From Paracoccaceae bacterium (GTDB lineage Bacteria > Pseudomonadota > Alphaproteobacteria > Rhodobacterales > Rhodobacteraceae), in contig CACOXV010000006.1 in assembly GCA_902631295.1 (NCBI GenBank), forward strand, positions 1-64,000: DNA of 64,000 nucleotides, read 5' to 3'. The position numbers were made by a program, and so were the translations under genes. Shown piece by piece: positions 43,317-51,928 of the stretch; position 1 is the stretch's first letter, and each line of letters opens with the position of its first letter. The notes below the pieces were generated by a model that saw nothing but the letters and a program-made list of their open reading frames with translations, did no database searches and had not been told where the DNA came from.

Positions 43317-44198
43317 TCAAGAGGTTTCTTTTTGTCGTGCTTGTTTAACTTTATTGAATGCATAAAGATTTGAAATTAAGAGAGTAAGAACGATAATCGT
43401 TCCTCCTAAAAGGCTCCAGATGCCTGGATATTCATATAGGATAGCCCAAACTAACAATGGTGCGAATATAGTCTCGAGAAGTATTAAAAGTGATGCTTCA
43501 GGTGAACTTATATATCGAGGGCCTATTGCTAGAAAGCACGTCCCAATGGCAATGAATCCACCATGTACAAAGTACAAATCGGCATTTACCTCAAATCCTG
43601 CAAATGGATCTGTGAAGAAGAATAAGATTGTTGCAGAACCCAAGTAAGCAATTGGTACAGCTGGTAGCATCGAAATACTTTTTAACTTCCGTATAAACGT
43701 CAATGCTGCTGCATAAGAAATACAGACATAAAGAGCAAACAGATCACCTATCCAATTTGAAGTTTCATTTTCAGTAGAGCCATAGGCAATTAAGCTCAAG
43801 CCTAGAGTAACTGAAACAATTGTTTTCTTCACTCTTGCAGGAATGGTTTCGCCTAGCATAAAATAACTAAATAATGCAGCAAAAATTGGCATTGCTGCGA
43901 ATATAAAAACTACATTTGCCACACTAGTATTTTCCACTGCGCAAACAAAAGCTGGAGAGGTAGATCCTATCAAAAAACAATAGAGCCAGCCTAATTTACC
44001 CATTAGAAATAGACATTTTAGATTTTTAAAACCTGTGAACGTAATTAAGGCGACTAAAATTAAGAAACCCGCTGCGAAACTTCGCCAAAAAGCAATTGTC
44101 AAAGCGTCCGAGGATACAAGACGAACAAATAATGAATCGGGCGTTACAAATAAAACCCCAAAAAACGTTATTATTATTCCTTTTTGATAGTCGGACAT
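43317..44198 (-). CDS. EamA-family (DMT) transporter
   Basis: A 293-residue membrane protein of the drug/metabolite transporter superfamily with ten predicted helices in two EamA repeats. The first repeat has A-F-W-R-S-F-A-A-G-F near residue 34, and the second ends in P-E-A-S-L-L-I-L-L-E-T-I-F-A-P-L near 232. Such proteins usually export amino acids or other metabolites. It is 55 bases upstream of the cupin gene on the same strand, so they may form one transcript. It is divergent from another EamA gene. Confidence 0.88.
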   Translation of the reverse strand: MSDYQKGIIITFFGVLFVTPDSLFVRLVSSDALTIAFWRSFAAGFLILVALITFTGFKNLKCLFLMGKLGWLYCFLIGSTSPAFVCAVENTSVANVVFIFAAMPIFAALFSYFMLGETIPARVKKTIVSVTLGLSLIAYGSTENETSNWIGDLFALYVCISYAAALTFIRKLKSISMLPAVPIAYLGSATILFFFTDPFAGFEVNADLYFVHGGFIAIGTCFLAIGPRYISSPEASLLILLETIFAPLLVWAILYEYPGIWSLLGGTIIVLTLLISNLYAFNKVKQARQKETS

Positions 44199-44360
44199 TG
44201 AGGATATAGTTTCTTCATATTCTAAGTGGTTTGAAACGAAGTGTTAGCTTTTAAACAAATCATTGCTATCATTTTCCCTCTCTTCATGATTTGTTCGAAT
44301 ACGCTGGATTAGCCTTAATGTGTGGTTAACAAATATCCATCTTTATTAAAGGAAATTCTT

Positions 44361-45326
44361 TTGAAAGTAGAGTCTGTTCAAAAAGCCTCATTTTATGTTT
44401 TTCTAGGAATGCTTTGTATATCAATTAATGATTTAATCGTGAAAAAGTTTTCTAGCGATTATCCTCTGCATGAAATTATATTTTTTAGATCCTCAATTGC
44501 AATTTTGTTAACGCTGGTATTAGTAAAGATTGAGGGTGGGTTAACCATCTTAAAAACTACGCAACCCAAATTACATGCTTTACGAGCTCTTACAATTTTT
44601 TTCTGCAACATGATCTTTTTTTCGGCTATCGCAACGCTGCCGCTAGCTACTGCCACTGCTCTTTTCTTTGTGGCACCTATTTTTATCACACTTTTATCGA
44701 TCCCGCTCCTAGGGGAAAAAGTTGGAATAAGGCGGCTGCTGGCTGTTATTTTTGGGTTTTTGGGTGTCTTTATTATGATGAAGCCATTTACTTGGTCTGT
44801 ATCTGAGATACACCCTTTTATATATTTTCTTCCTGTCATCGCAGCAATTTTATATGCGCTAATGCAAATAATGACCCGTAAACTTTCTAAATCTTCCAAA
44901 CCTTCGGCATTGGCATTTTACATTCAAGTAACCTTCATGGCTTTAAGCTTAATTTTTGGACTGATTTTCGGGGACGGAAAACTCACTGATGTAAGTTCAA
45001 ATACCAGTGTACAGTTTATCCTTAAAGGCTGGATTATTCCAAAAGGAACAGACCTCCCATATTTTTTTGCTTTAGGTTGTTTGGCTGCTGGAGTTGGCTA
45101 CTTTATGTCAAAGGCATATAGCACTGCCGCCGCAGCAAGCGTGGCTCCATTTGAATATGTTTTGCTACCACTCAGTATTTTTTGGGGATGGACAATTTTT
45201 GGCGATATCCCCGATATGTATATATTAACGGGTATTATATTTGTAGTAGGTTCAGGCTTATATGTGTTTATCAGAGAGAAGAAAAAAGAAAATATTACCC
45301 CCCCTATGCCAAATCAAAATCTTTAA
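44361..45326 (+). CDS. EamA-family (DMT) transporter
   Basis: A 321-residue ten-helix transporter with two EamA repeats (F-F-R-S-S-I-A-I-L and P-L-L-G-E-K-V-G in the first, A-S-V-A-P-F-E-Y-V-L-L-P in the second). TTG 44361 is preferred as start because AAAGGA lies seven bases upstream; the GTG at 44322 has no ribosome site. A peptidase-like pair follows about 110 bases downstream. Substrate not predictable. Confidence 0.85.
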   Translation: MKVESVQKASFYVFLGMLCISINDLIVKKFSSDYPLHEIIFFRSSIAILLTLVLVKIEGGLTILKTTQPKLHALRALTIFFCNMIFFSAIATLPLATATALFFVAPIFITLLSIPLLGEKVGIRRLLAVIFGFLGVFIMMKPFTWSVSEIHPFIYFLPVIAAILYALMQIMTRKLSKSSKPSALAFYIQVTFMALSLIFGLIFGDGKLTDVSSNTSVQFILKGWIIPKGTDLPYFFALGCLAAGVGYFMSKAYSTAAAASVAPFEYVLLPLSIFWGWTIFGDIPDMYILTGIIFVVGSGLYVFIREKKKENITPPMPNQNL

Positions 45327-45437
45327 AGCTAATAAGGTCATATCAAGAAGATTTAATTATTTTCCTGGCTTTTTATTTGATTTAAAGGCTGTAACGTGAA
45401 AAATCATACAAAAGTCCGTTCAGGATGAGGAATAATT

Positions 45438-46583
45438 TTGGCTAATTCCATTAAAAAATTAACAGAGCTCAGGCACGAATTTCACCAGTATCCTGAGCTT
45501 GGTTTTCAAGAAACAAAAACAAAAACAAAAATTGCAAACTTCTTAAAAGCCAAAGGAATCAAGGTTATTGAAGGTGTCGGTGTGATTGGTGTCCTTAAAT
45601 CAGGATCAGGAAGTAAAACAATTGGTTTAAGAGCTGATATGGATGCTCTTCCAATTCAAGAGACTTCTAAGCACGCATATTCGTCCAAGCATCCTGGTGT
45701 TATGCATGCTTGTGGCCACGATGGCCACACGACCATGCTACTAGGCGCTGCAGAGGAGTTGGCCAACAGCTTAGATTTTGATGGTACAGTGATATTTATT
45801 TTTCAGCCTAATGAAGAAAATGGCTTAGGCGCAAAAGCAATGTTAAATGAGGGTATACTATCAAGCTTCCCAATCTCTGAGATATTTGCTCTGCACAATT
45901 TACCAGGTACTGAAACTGGCCGGATCATCACAAGAAAAGGTTTAATTTGCTCCTCAGAAAGCTTATTTGAAATAAGTTTGAAAGGTCAAGGAGGACACGC
46001 CTCAATGCCACATGTTGGACGTGATACGATTTCGGTAGGTTCTGAAATTATACAAAGTCTTCAAAATATAATTTCTAAGAAACTTGCCCCTGGTTCGGGT
46101 TCTGTACTTTCAGTAACTGAGTTTACTTCTGATGGTGCGCGCAACGTCTTGCCTGGAAACAGCTTGATAAAGGGTGATGTTCGATCAAGAAGTAAAGAAG
46201 ATAGGTTAGAGATTAAAAGATTAATGGGTACATTAGTTGAGGGAATTTCAGATGCACACGAAATTACTGGTGAATTTTCTTTTGAAACCGAATTTGTGGA
46301 AACAATAAATTCCAGTGATCAAACCGAGACTGTTATCGCCGTTGCGGAAGAACTTGGTTTAAGTCTTGACAAAAATTGTGAGCCGATGAGCTTTTCTGAG
46401 GATTTTGCGCACTTTTCAAATGTTGTTCCTGGATGTTTTTTTCTTTTAGGCAATGGACAAACTGGATGTGCTTCAAGTCCTCTTCACTCAAGTTCTTACG
46501 ACTTTAATGATGATTTACTACCAATTGGAGTTAAAATTTGGAGTAAAATAGTACGTAAAATATTACCTATTTCTGAGATGTAA
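45438..46583 (+). CDS. M20-family amidohydrolase
   Basis: A 381-residue zinc-dependent amidohydrolase of the hippurate hydrolase / N-acyl-amino-acid deacetylase type. The metal site is seen in L-R-A-D-M-D-A-L-P near residue 64 and M-H-A-C-G-H-D-G-H near 90, with N-E-E-N-G in place of the usual E-E-G-G catalytic stretch near 131. The dimerisation domain follows (G-Q-G-G-H-A-S-M-P-H near 186). The start is TTG with a GAGGA site. The next gene starts two bases after its stop, so the two enzymes probably act on a shared substrate class. Confidence 0.9.
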   Translation: MANSIKKLTELRHEFHQYPELGFQETKTKTKIANFLKAKGIKVIEGVGVIGVLKSGSGSKTIGLRADMDALPIQETSKHAYSSKHPGVMHACGHDGHTTMLLGAAEELANSLDFDGTVIFIFQPNEENGLGAKAMLNEGILSSFPISEIFALHNLPGTETGRIITRKGLICSSESLFEISLKGQGGHASMPHVGRDTISVGSEIIQSLQNIISKKLAPGSGSVLSVTEFTSDGARNVLPGNSLIKGDVRSRSKEDRLEIKRLMGTLVEGISDAHEITGEFSFETEFVETINSSDQTETVIAVAEELGLSLDKNCEPMSFSEDFAHFSNVVPGCFFLLGNGQTGCASSPLHSSSYDFNDDLLPIGVKIWSKIVRKILPISEM

Positions 46584-46585
46584 CC

Positions 46586-47737
46586 TTGACAAGCCTTTAC
46601 CAAGCAAGACTAGCAGACCTTAAAGACCGTATGTGTGATCGGGAGATTGATACGGCGTTGGTAACTGATGATGATAATATTTATTACCTTACGGGTTATT
46701 ACGATTACCTTCATATGGATTTTGGACGGCCAACTATTTTTGTAGTACATCAACACGGTCCGAGTTTACTTATAACTCCACAGATAGATGAAAATTCTGC
46801 AAGATCTCTCGCGCATTGTGATGAAATTTTTAGTTGGAATGATGGGATGGGTGATGAGTGGCGCGAAAAGTTACCCAACCTAATAAAGTTATCAAAAAAG
46901 ATTGGTATTGAAGCGGATAGGATCCCTCAAATCGTTTTGTCCTACCTGAGTTCGCTTAATTCAACGGAAAAATTTGTAAATTTTTCTGAAATTCTGGAAG
47001 AAATGAGAATGATTAAGTCTCCAGAAGAACTTCAAGTTGCTCGTCACGCGGGGCAGGTGGCAAATGCAATGATGAAAGCGGGTCGAGAGGCAATTATTGA
47101 TGGAAGACCAGAATTTGAAGTTGCCATTGCAACATCTGCTGCTGGAACACGATCAGCTGCAGAGCTATTGGAAAAGCAGTATCCATCAACCGATATGTCC
47201 CCGAATACCCATTTTTTACAAATTATGGCATCGGGCGAAGATATCGTAAAAACTCACCATAGAGCTTCTACTCGCATTATGAGAAACGGCGATCCAGTTT
47301 TTTTATGCTTTTGTGGGATGACTAACTTTTACAAATTCAAACTGGGTTTCGATCGAACATTCTGGATCAACTCAGCGAAACCAGAGCAAATAAAGGTCTA
47401 CGAAACTGCTTTATCAAGTCAGGAAGCTGCTTTATCAGTATTAGGCCCTGGTGTAAAAGCAGAGCAGGTCCATGAAGCATATTCGGAAGTAATTAAGGAC
47501 GCTGGTTATGATTATCCATTTCGTTGCGGTCGTGCAACTGGATACAGTTTTTTAGAAAAACCCTTCTTAATCAAGGGTGATAAAACAATTTTGCGACCCG
47601 GAATGGTATTCGCCGTTGATGGTTCGGTGCTAACCAATGATTTTAGAGCGCAAGTTGGAGACAGTTTTATTATTACTGAAACCGGTTATGAGCAAATAAC
47701 TTATCATCCTAAAACGGTGGACGAAATTATAATTTGA
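46586..47737 (+). CDS. M24-family (creatinase-like) protein without metal ligands
   Basis: A 383-residue pita-bread protein. The N-terminal creatinase domain (D-N-I-Y-Y-L-T-G-Y near residue 31) and the C-terminal M24 fold are clear. The five metal ligands of true aminopeptidases appear replaced: L-C-F-C-G where a ligand Asp is expected, G-R-A-T-G-Y for G-H-G-I-G, and A-V-D-G for I-E-P-G. This points to the metal-free creatinase or ectoine-hydrolase-like branch, which hydrolyses C-N bonds in small molecules. It is coupled to the M20 amidohydrolase and likely works in the same degradation route. Confidence 0.85.
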   Translation: MTSLYQARLADLKDRMCDREIDTALVTDDDNIYYLTGYYDYLHMDFGRPTIFVVHQHGPSLLITPQIDENSARSLAHCDEIFSWNDGMGDEWREKLPNLIKLSKKIGIEADRIPQIVLSYLSSLNSTEKFVNFSEILEEMRMIKSPEELQVARHAGQVANAMMKAGREAIIDGRPEFEVAIATSAAGTRSAAELLEKQYPSTDMSPNTHFLQIMASGEDIVKTHHRASTRIMRNGDPVFLCFCGMTNFYKFKLGFDRTFWINSAKPEQIKVYETALSSQEAALSVLGPGVKAEQVHEAYSEVIKDAGYDYPFRCGRATGYSFLEKPFLIKGDKTILRPGMVFAVDGSVLTNDFRAQVGDSFIITETGYEQITYHPKTVDEIII

Positions 47738-47807
47738 AGTTACGAAAAGATAATTTAGCTTATAGTTTATTGAATAGAGTATAACTTGCTAGTTAAAGGA
47801 AAGTTTC

Positions 47808-48215
47808 TTGGACTATACTGTGGTGGCGCGGATATTTATTTTATCCATTTTTCTTATCATTCCGAGTGCGTACGCCTCTGGGGACACGTTAGAAATTACA
47901 TATGTGGAAACTAACACTGACATCAAAGACTTGATTTGGGAAAAACGTCCAGTGCTGGTTTTCTCAAATTCACACTTGGACCCAAACCTAAAACAACAAA
48001 TTAAAATGTTTGGGTCGGATCCAGATGCGCTTTCAAGTAGAGATGTTAAAGTGTTCGTGGATGATAAGCCCGAGCCCAATTCAAATTTGAGAAAGCGGTT
48101 TAGACCAAAAGGATTTTTGATAATTTTAATTGGTAAGGACGGACAAATCAAACTGCGAAAGAATAGTCCTTGGAGTGCGAGAGAATTAACAAGAATAATT
48201 GATAAGGGCTCATAA
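47808..48215 (+). CDS. Exported DUF4174 domain protein
   Basis: A 135-residue protein with an N-terminal signal peptide (cleaved about residue 24, A-Y-A-S) and a DUF4174 domain. That domain shows L-I-W-E-K-R-P-V-L-V-F near residue 43, S-S-R-D-V-K-V-F, and the closing F-L-I-I-L-I-G-K-D-G-Q-I-K-L-R. The fold is thioredoxin-like, but no C-x-x-C is present. Start TTG 47808 with an AAGGAAAG site. Appears monocistronic; function unknown. Confidence 0.8.
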   Translation: MDYTVVARIFILSIFLIIPSAYASGDTLEITYVETNTDIKDLIWEKRPVLVFSNSHLDPNLKQQIKMFGSDPDALSSRDVKVFVDDKPEPNSNLRKRFRPKGFLIILIGKDGQIKLRKNSPWSARELTRIIDKGS

Positions 48216-48369
48216 TAAAAATCTATCTGAATTAAATTTAATGCCTTAGAACAATAAACTTAAAAAGACTTAAATAAATTTATTTTGCTTCAAGCCACGA
48301 AATTCTAAGAGCATGGTGTCTTTAAAATGCGAATTACGTAGCAATTTACTTGATGGTTTAATTAATTTT

Positions 48370-49329
48370 ATGACTATTTTGAATCTTTCTAGGCGAAGTT
48401 TTGCCCTCGGACTAATAGCCCACGGATTAACAGCCTGTGATAGAGTAGAAAATTATGCTATCCCAACGAAATTTGCAGAGCAAAATGTTCCAATAACTGG
48501 CAAGATATTAAACTTAAACAGTTTGCCTGTGCATGGATACATTGAGGGTGATGGAACTCAAGATATCGTATTTATTCATGGGGCTTTTGGGAACCTTCGT
48601 GATTGGGTATTTGCAACTCGTGCTCTCTCAAAACTTGATAGAAGAGTTATCTATATCGATAGACCTGGTTTTGGATATTCTGAACGGGACGAGAGTAAGT
48701 GGGATGCGGAAAGGCAGGCAGATCAGGCAAGAGCTTATTTAAAAAAAATAAAAGGAAAAAACCCTATACTGGTTGGCCATAGTTGGGGTGCATTAGTAGC
48801 TATGTCATGGGCTGCTAAATATCCGGCCGAAGTAAAAGGCGTAATTTCTGTAGCGGGTTTAAACATGCCGTTTTCTGGAGTTTCAAAATTAGCAAACGAT
48901 ACCGGTCTTATAAATATAGCTTACGAATTATATTTTACCGATGTTGTCAGGAAAGTTGATAGCGGTTCAATTAAAAAATTTGTTGGCCGTATGTTTAAAC
49001 CGCAAGATATTCCAGAAGGTTATCTAGATTATATTGGTTCGGATCTGTCCAGACGTTTATCTACCATAAAAGCAAATAAAAGTGACTTGATTGCCACCTC
49101 TAAAGCACTCGATAAAAACTTTGCTTTTTACAACCATATGGAAATGCCAATCGAGATAATTCATGGTGAAAAAGATTTTTTAGTGCCTGTAAAAAGTCAG
49201 GCTGTTGCATTTAACGCAGTAATGCCAAATTCTCGCCTTCATCTATTGCCTACAGTAGGGCATATGGCTCATCATTTTGCTGCTAAAGAAATTTCTGATT
49301 CAATCAGCTATATCAGAAATCTTAGTTAG
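48370..49329 (+). CDS. Exported alpha/beta hydrolase
   Basis: A 319-residue alpha/beta hydrolase. ATG 48370 is chosen because it yields an N-terminus with a twin-Arg (S-R-R-S-F-A-L-G) and a lipobox-like L-T-A-C, so the protein is probably an exported lipoprotein; a GTG at 48313 would bury that signal. The fold is shown by the oxyanion H-G-A-F-G-N-L-R-D-W near residue 73, the nucleophile elbow G-H-S-W-G near 137 and the closing catalytic His in V-G-H-M-A-H-H near 300. Substrate unknown. Its end overlaps the small minus-strand gene by eight bases. Confidence 0.85.
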   Translation: MTILNLSRRSFALGLIAHGLTACDRVENYAIPTKFAEQNVPITGKILNLNSLPVHGYIEGDGTQDIVFIHGAFGNLRDWVFATRALSKLDRRVIYIDRPGFGYSERDESKWDAERQADQARAYLKKIKGKNPILVGHSWGALVAMSWAAKYPAEVKGVISVAGLNMPFSGVSKLANDTGLINIAYELYFTDVVRKVDSGSIKKFVGRMFKPQDIPEGYLDYIGSDLSRRLSTIKANKSDLIATSKALDKNFAFYNHMEMPIEIIHGEKDFLVPVKSQAVAFNAVMPNSRLHLLPTVGHMAHHFAAKEISDSISYIRNLS

Positions 49330-49495
49330 ACATTGGTTGAATGTATTCCTTATGCTCCAGGTCCTCATTATAACTGATGACTAAACCTCCCACAGGTTTC
49401 CAGCCGTCATTCATATATGAAGTCACCGCCTCTTCTAAGGCGGCGTCGGTCAACTCTCGCAAAATAGCGTACCGACTTTTTTCAATCTTTTTCAT
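49322..49495 (-). CDS. DUF1737 small protein
   Basis: A 57-residue protein with the DUF1737 pattern: S-R-Y-A-I-L, then L-E-E-A-V-T-S-Y-M-N-D-G-W-K-P-V-G-G, closing in Y-I-Q-P-M. A GGAGGGG ribosome site is six bases or so ahead of the ATG at 49495, supporting a real gene. Function unknown. It overlaps the convergent hydrolase gene by eight bases. Confidence 0.8.
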   Translation of the reverse strand: MKKIEKSRYAILRELTDAALEEAVTSYMNDGWKPVGGLVISYNEDLEHKEYIQPMSN

Positions 49496-49592
49496 TGCAC
49501 CCCTCCATTATTGTAATTAGCAAAACTATATCATGTTAGTCTGTAACTGCTCCAATGTGAATTAGTTTGAACATTTGGGAATAGACAGCGTC

Positions 49593-49620
49593 AGAAGATC
49601 TCTTCTAGAGGGATCTTTTT
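49593..49620 (+). terminator. Possible terminator
   Basis: AAGATCTC and GGGATCTT can pair (with a G-T pair) around a seven-base loop and are followed by a T run on the plus strand. It could end plus-strand transcripts of the hydrolase gene, though it lies 260 bases downstream of it. Confidence 0.4.
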
Positions 49621-49683
49621 AGAGGTAGGTACCAGATCCGCTAAACTCTAATTAAATTTTATATAAGCTATTTTCTAAAATTT

Positions 49684-49757
49684 TGGAGGCGGGTAGGAGA
49701 ATCGAACTCCTGTACACGGATTTGCAATCCGCTGCGTCACCACTCCGCCAACCCGCC
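49684..49757 (-). tRNA. tRNA-Cys (GCA)
   Basis: The minus strand folds as a 74-base tRNA. The acceptor stem is GGCGGGT / ACCCGCC, the T arm is AGGAG-TTCGATT-CTCCT, and the anticodon loop around TTGCAAA gives anticodon GCA for cysteine. CCA is encoded at the 3' end. Confidence 0.95.
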
Positions 49758-49937
49758 TAGAATCAATAAGCTGAGAAATGGATTATTATATGATTAGTTA
49801 CTTAAACTATTTCAATATAGCAAGTCGCTGCCAAAAATTGAATGTAAGGTTAGACCATATTTGCCAACGTAAAATTCTTACATTTTTGCGACATATATTC
49901 TGTCCAATAATGATCAGAAACTTAGCCTTTTTGAGAC

Positions 49938-50165
49938 TTAGTCTAATCCCCTTTTTTTCTTCTGAGATGATATAAAATGTTCGACATCGGCAGTAGATAG
50001 ATTTGGATATTGTTTAGCTATTTCAAAAATTTTTTCTGAATGTGTTTTTTCAGACCAACTGCCTGATGGTCCACCTGTTAAAGTGCTTGTCATAAAGTCT
50101 ATAGGGTTAAACCAATCAAACGGGCCATCACGGTACATTTCATATATGTCTTCTTCAAGTGCCAT
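49938..50165 (-). CDS. Small protein, second of a coupled pair
   Basis: A 75-residue acidic, aromatic-rich protein of no recognised family. Its ATG lies within the last codons of the gene before it (ATTATGGCACTTGA shared), which strongly suggests translational coupling. No membrane segment or signal. A possible phage- or housekeeping-type small protein; position gives no hint. Confidence 0.65.
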   Translation of the reverse strand: MALEEDIYEMYRDGPFDWFNPIDFMTSTLTGGPSGSWSEKTHSEKIFEIAKQYPNLSTADVEHFISSQKKKRGLD

Positions 50166-50367
50166 AATTAATTTTGTCCATTAGCTCTGTATTAAACCCA
50201 AAATAGTAAGCCAATACATATCCGAACTTTGTTGGTGTTTCACTGGATGCGAGATATCCTCTTTTTTGAGCATGCTGCTTTGCAGGACCGATATCGTCTG
50301 TTCTTATTGAACGCCGAGACAAATCTAATATCAGTTGCTTTGTTTTTGTATGATCAACAGGGTCCAT
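50155..50367 (-). CDS. Small protein, first of a coupled pair
   Basis: A 70-residue mixed protein of no recognised family, with a GAGGT ribosome site ahead of its ATG. Residues 13-38 look helical and basic, and the C-terminal half contains F-G-Y-V-L-A-Y-Y-F-G-F. It overlaps the following small gene by 11 bases. Confidence 0.65.
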   Translation of the reverse strand: MDPVDHTKTKQLILDLSRRSIRTDDIGPAKQHAQKRGYLASSETPTKFGYVLAYYFGFNTELMDKINYGT

Positions 50368-50496
50368 ATTTACCTCAAACGCGTTAAAGATAACTTTTGG
50401 CTACAACTGCAAATTATCGCGAACAAAAAACTTATCAAGAGGTGGTATATATAATAATGTTTTCTCCGGCTTTCGAGACCTAAGTTTTACTTCAAA

Positions 50497-51048
50497 TTAA
50501 TAAAACTTAAGTTCTGATACCATGATATCCGCCGTATGATCCTTTCCATAAGCAACTATTCCGATTGTCTTTATAGTACTAGGATCAAAAACACTTTTCA
50601 TAAAATTTGAGGATCTTTTAAATTGCTCAAAGGGAATATTTACTTCTTTCCAGGTAGGCTCTGATTTAAAACTGGCATGGTAATACTGCCAAGGAAGTCT
50701 CGAGCTTTTATTTCTAAGGTGTAGGAAATATTCATCACTGTTGCCTTTCATCTTAATTTTTATACCTTTATATTTTTCTGATTGGTCTATCGAATAAGGC
50801 ATGCGTACCTGGATAAACCCTCCGTTATTTTTAGTAGATACCTCGCCATAAAGCCGTATTGCTTTTCCTGAAGCTACTATCACATATTCAGACGATCCCA
50901 CAGATACGCCCCCCATAACGTTATCAGCGAAATAAATCCACCTACCACTTTCTATAAGGTTTTCCGCAATCAATTGTGTTTTTCCGATAATAAAAAATGA
51001 GAAAGCTATTAAAAACATTTTCAATTTAAGCACTTTTTTTGGCATCAA
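50497..51048 (-). CDS. CIA30-family protein
   Basis: A 183-residue protein of the CIA30 / NDUFAF1-like family, with a signal-like hydrophobic N-terminus (residues 9-28). Motifs: D-N-V-M-G-G-V-S near residue 42, L-Y-G-E-V-S-T-K-N-N-G-G-F near 66, Y-K-G-I-K-I-K-M-K-G-N near 93 and I-G-I-V-A-Y-G-K near 162. In mitochondria the family helps complex I assembly; in bacteria the role is unclear. Appears monocistronic. Confidence 0.82.
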   Translation of the reverse strand: MMPKKVLKLKMFLIAFSFFIIGKTQLIAENLIESGRWIYFADNVMGGVSVGSSEYVIVASGKAIRLYGEVSTKNNGGFIQVRMPYSIDQSEKYKGIKIKMKGNSDEYFLHLRNKSSRLPWQYYHASFKSEPTWKEVNIPFEQFKRSSNFMKSVFDPSTIKTIGIVAYGKDHTADIMVSELKFY

Positions 51049-51151
51049 TACAAAACCCTCACTGTTGGATAATTAGCTTGATCAACAGGTTTTGCAACAC
51101 AAGTTCAGAATAACCAAATTACTGATAATGTTCTCTAAGCAATGCTGACAA

Positions 51152-51925
51152 TCAGGTAAACTGTTTGCGTAGATTTCTAGTGCTCTCTGCCAGTAATACC
51201 ATGTCTACCCCTACAGCCGTAAAAGAAGTGCCGGCAGAAATATAACGCCTGGCACTATCGAAATCCAGAGTGAGTATTCCACATGGCACTCTAAGTGACT
51301 TCAATTTACTAATTGCATCCATTATTACTTTTACTACTTTTGGGTGATTTATTTCACCGGGGTAACCCATGCTCGCACTAAGGTCTGCTGGACCAATAAA
51401 AACACCATCAATGCCTGGGGTTAATGCAATAGCTTCTATCTGCTCTATCGCCTCCGTTGTTTCGACTTGAACTAATAGACATATTTCTTCGCGTGCTTTT
51501 TTGAAATAGTTTTCGACAGACCCATATCTTGTTGCTCGGGTCATTCCAGCCATTCCTCTCGAACCATTTGGACCGTATGTTACAGATGATACAGCATCCT
51601 CCGCTTCTCGAGCTGATTGAACGTAAGGAAGAAGTAACGTTAGAGCTCCCATGTCGAGTATTCTTTTTATCAAAATGGGATCGTTTGCTGCTGGTCTTAC
51701 GACGGCAGAAACATTTTCATATGCTTCTATCGATTGCAAACTGCTTTGAATTTCTACAGTTTCCACGGGTGCATGTTCTGTATCAATGAGAACCCAATCA
51801 AATCCACATGTTGCTAAGAGCTCTGGTACTGAGTTTCCTGATATGGAGTTCCAGATACCAAGTTGATGTACTCCATTTATTAAGTTTTTCTTGAAATTAT
51901 TTTTTGGTAATTCCATTAGATTCAC
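51152..51925 (-). CDS. HpcH/HpaI-family aldolase
   Basis: A 257-residue class II, metal-dependent aldolase of the HpcH/HpaI (2,4-dihydroxyhept-2-enedioate aldolase) family. Motifs: F-D-W-V-L-I-D-T-E-H-A-P near residue 42, V-R-P-A-A-N-D-P near 77, V-Q-V-E-T near 152 and G-V-F-I-G-P-A-D-L-S-A-S-M-G near 174, which hold the metal-binding Glu and Asp. Family members cleave 2-keto-3-deoxy acids to pyruvate and an aldehyde. It starts three bases after the EamA gene, so the two form one operon. Confidence 0.9.
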   Translation of the reverse strand: MNLMELPKNNFKKNLINGVHQLGIWNSISGNSVPELLATCGFDWVLIDTEHAPVETVEIQSSLQSIEAYENVSAVVRPAANDPILIKRILDMGALTLLLPYVQSAREAEDAVSSVTYGPNGSRGMAGMTRATRYGSVENYFKKAREEICLLVQVETTEAIEQIEAIALTPGIDGVFIGPADLSASMGYPGEINHPKVVKVIMDAISKLKSLRVPCGILTLDFDSARRYISAGTSFTAVGVDMVLLAESTRNLRKQFT

Positions 51926-51928
51926 CCA

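Noticed and set aside
49778-49975. Short plus-strand frame after the tRNA
   Set aside because: No ribosome site, no domain, and it overlaps the better supported coupled small gene on the other strand.
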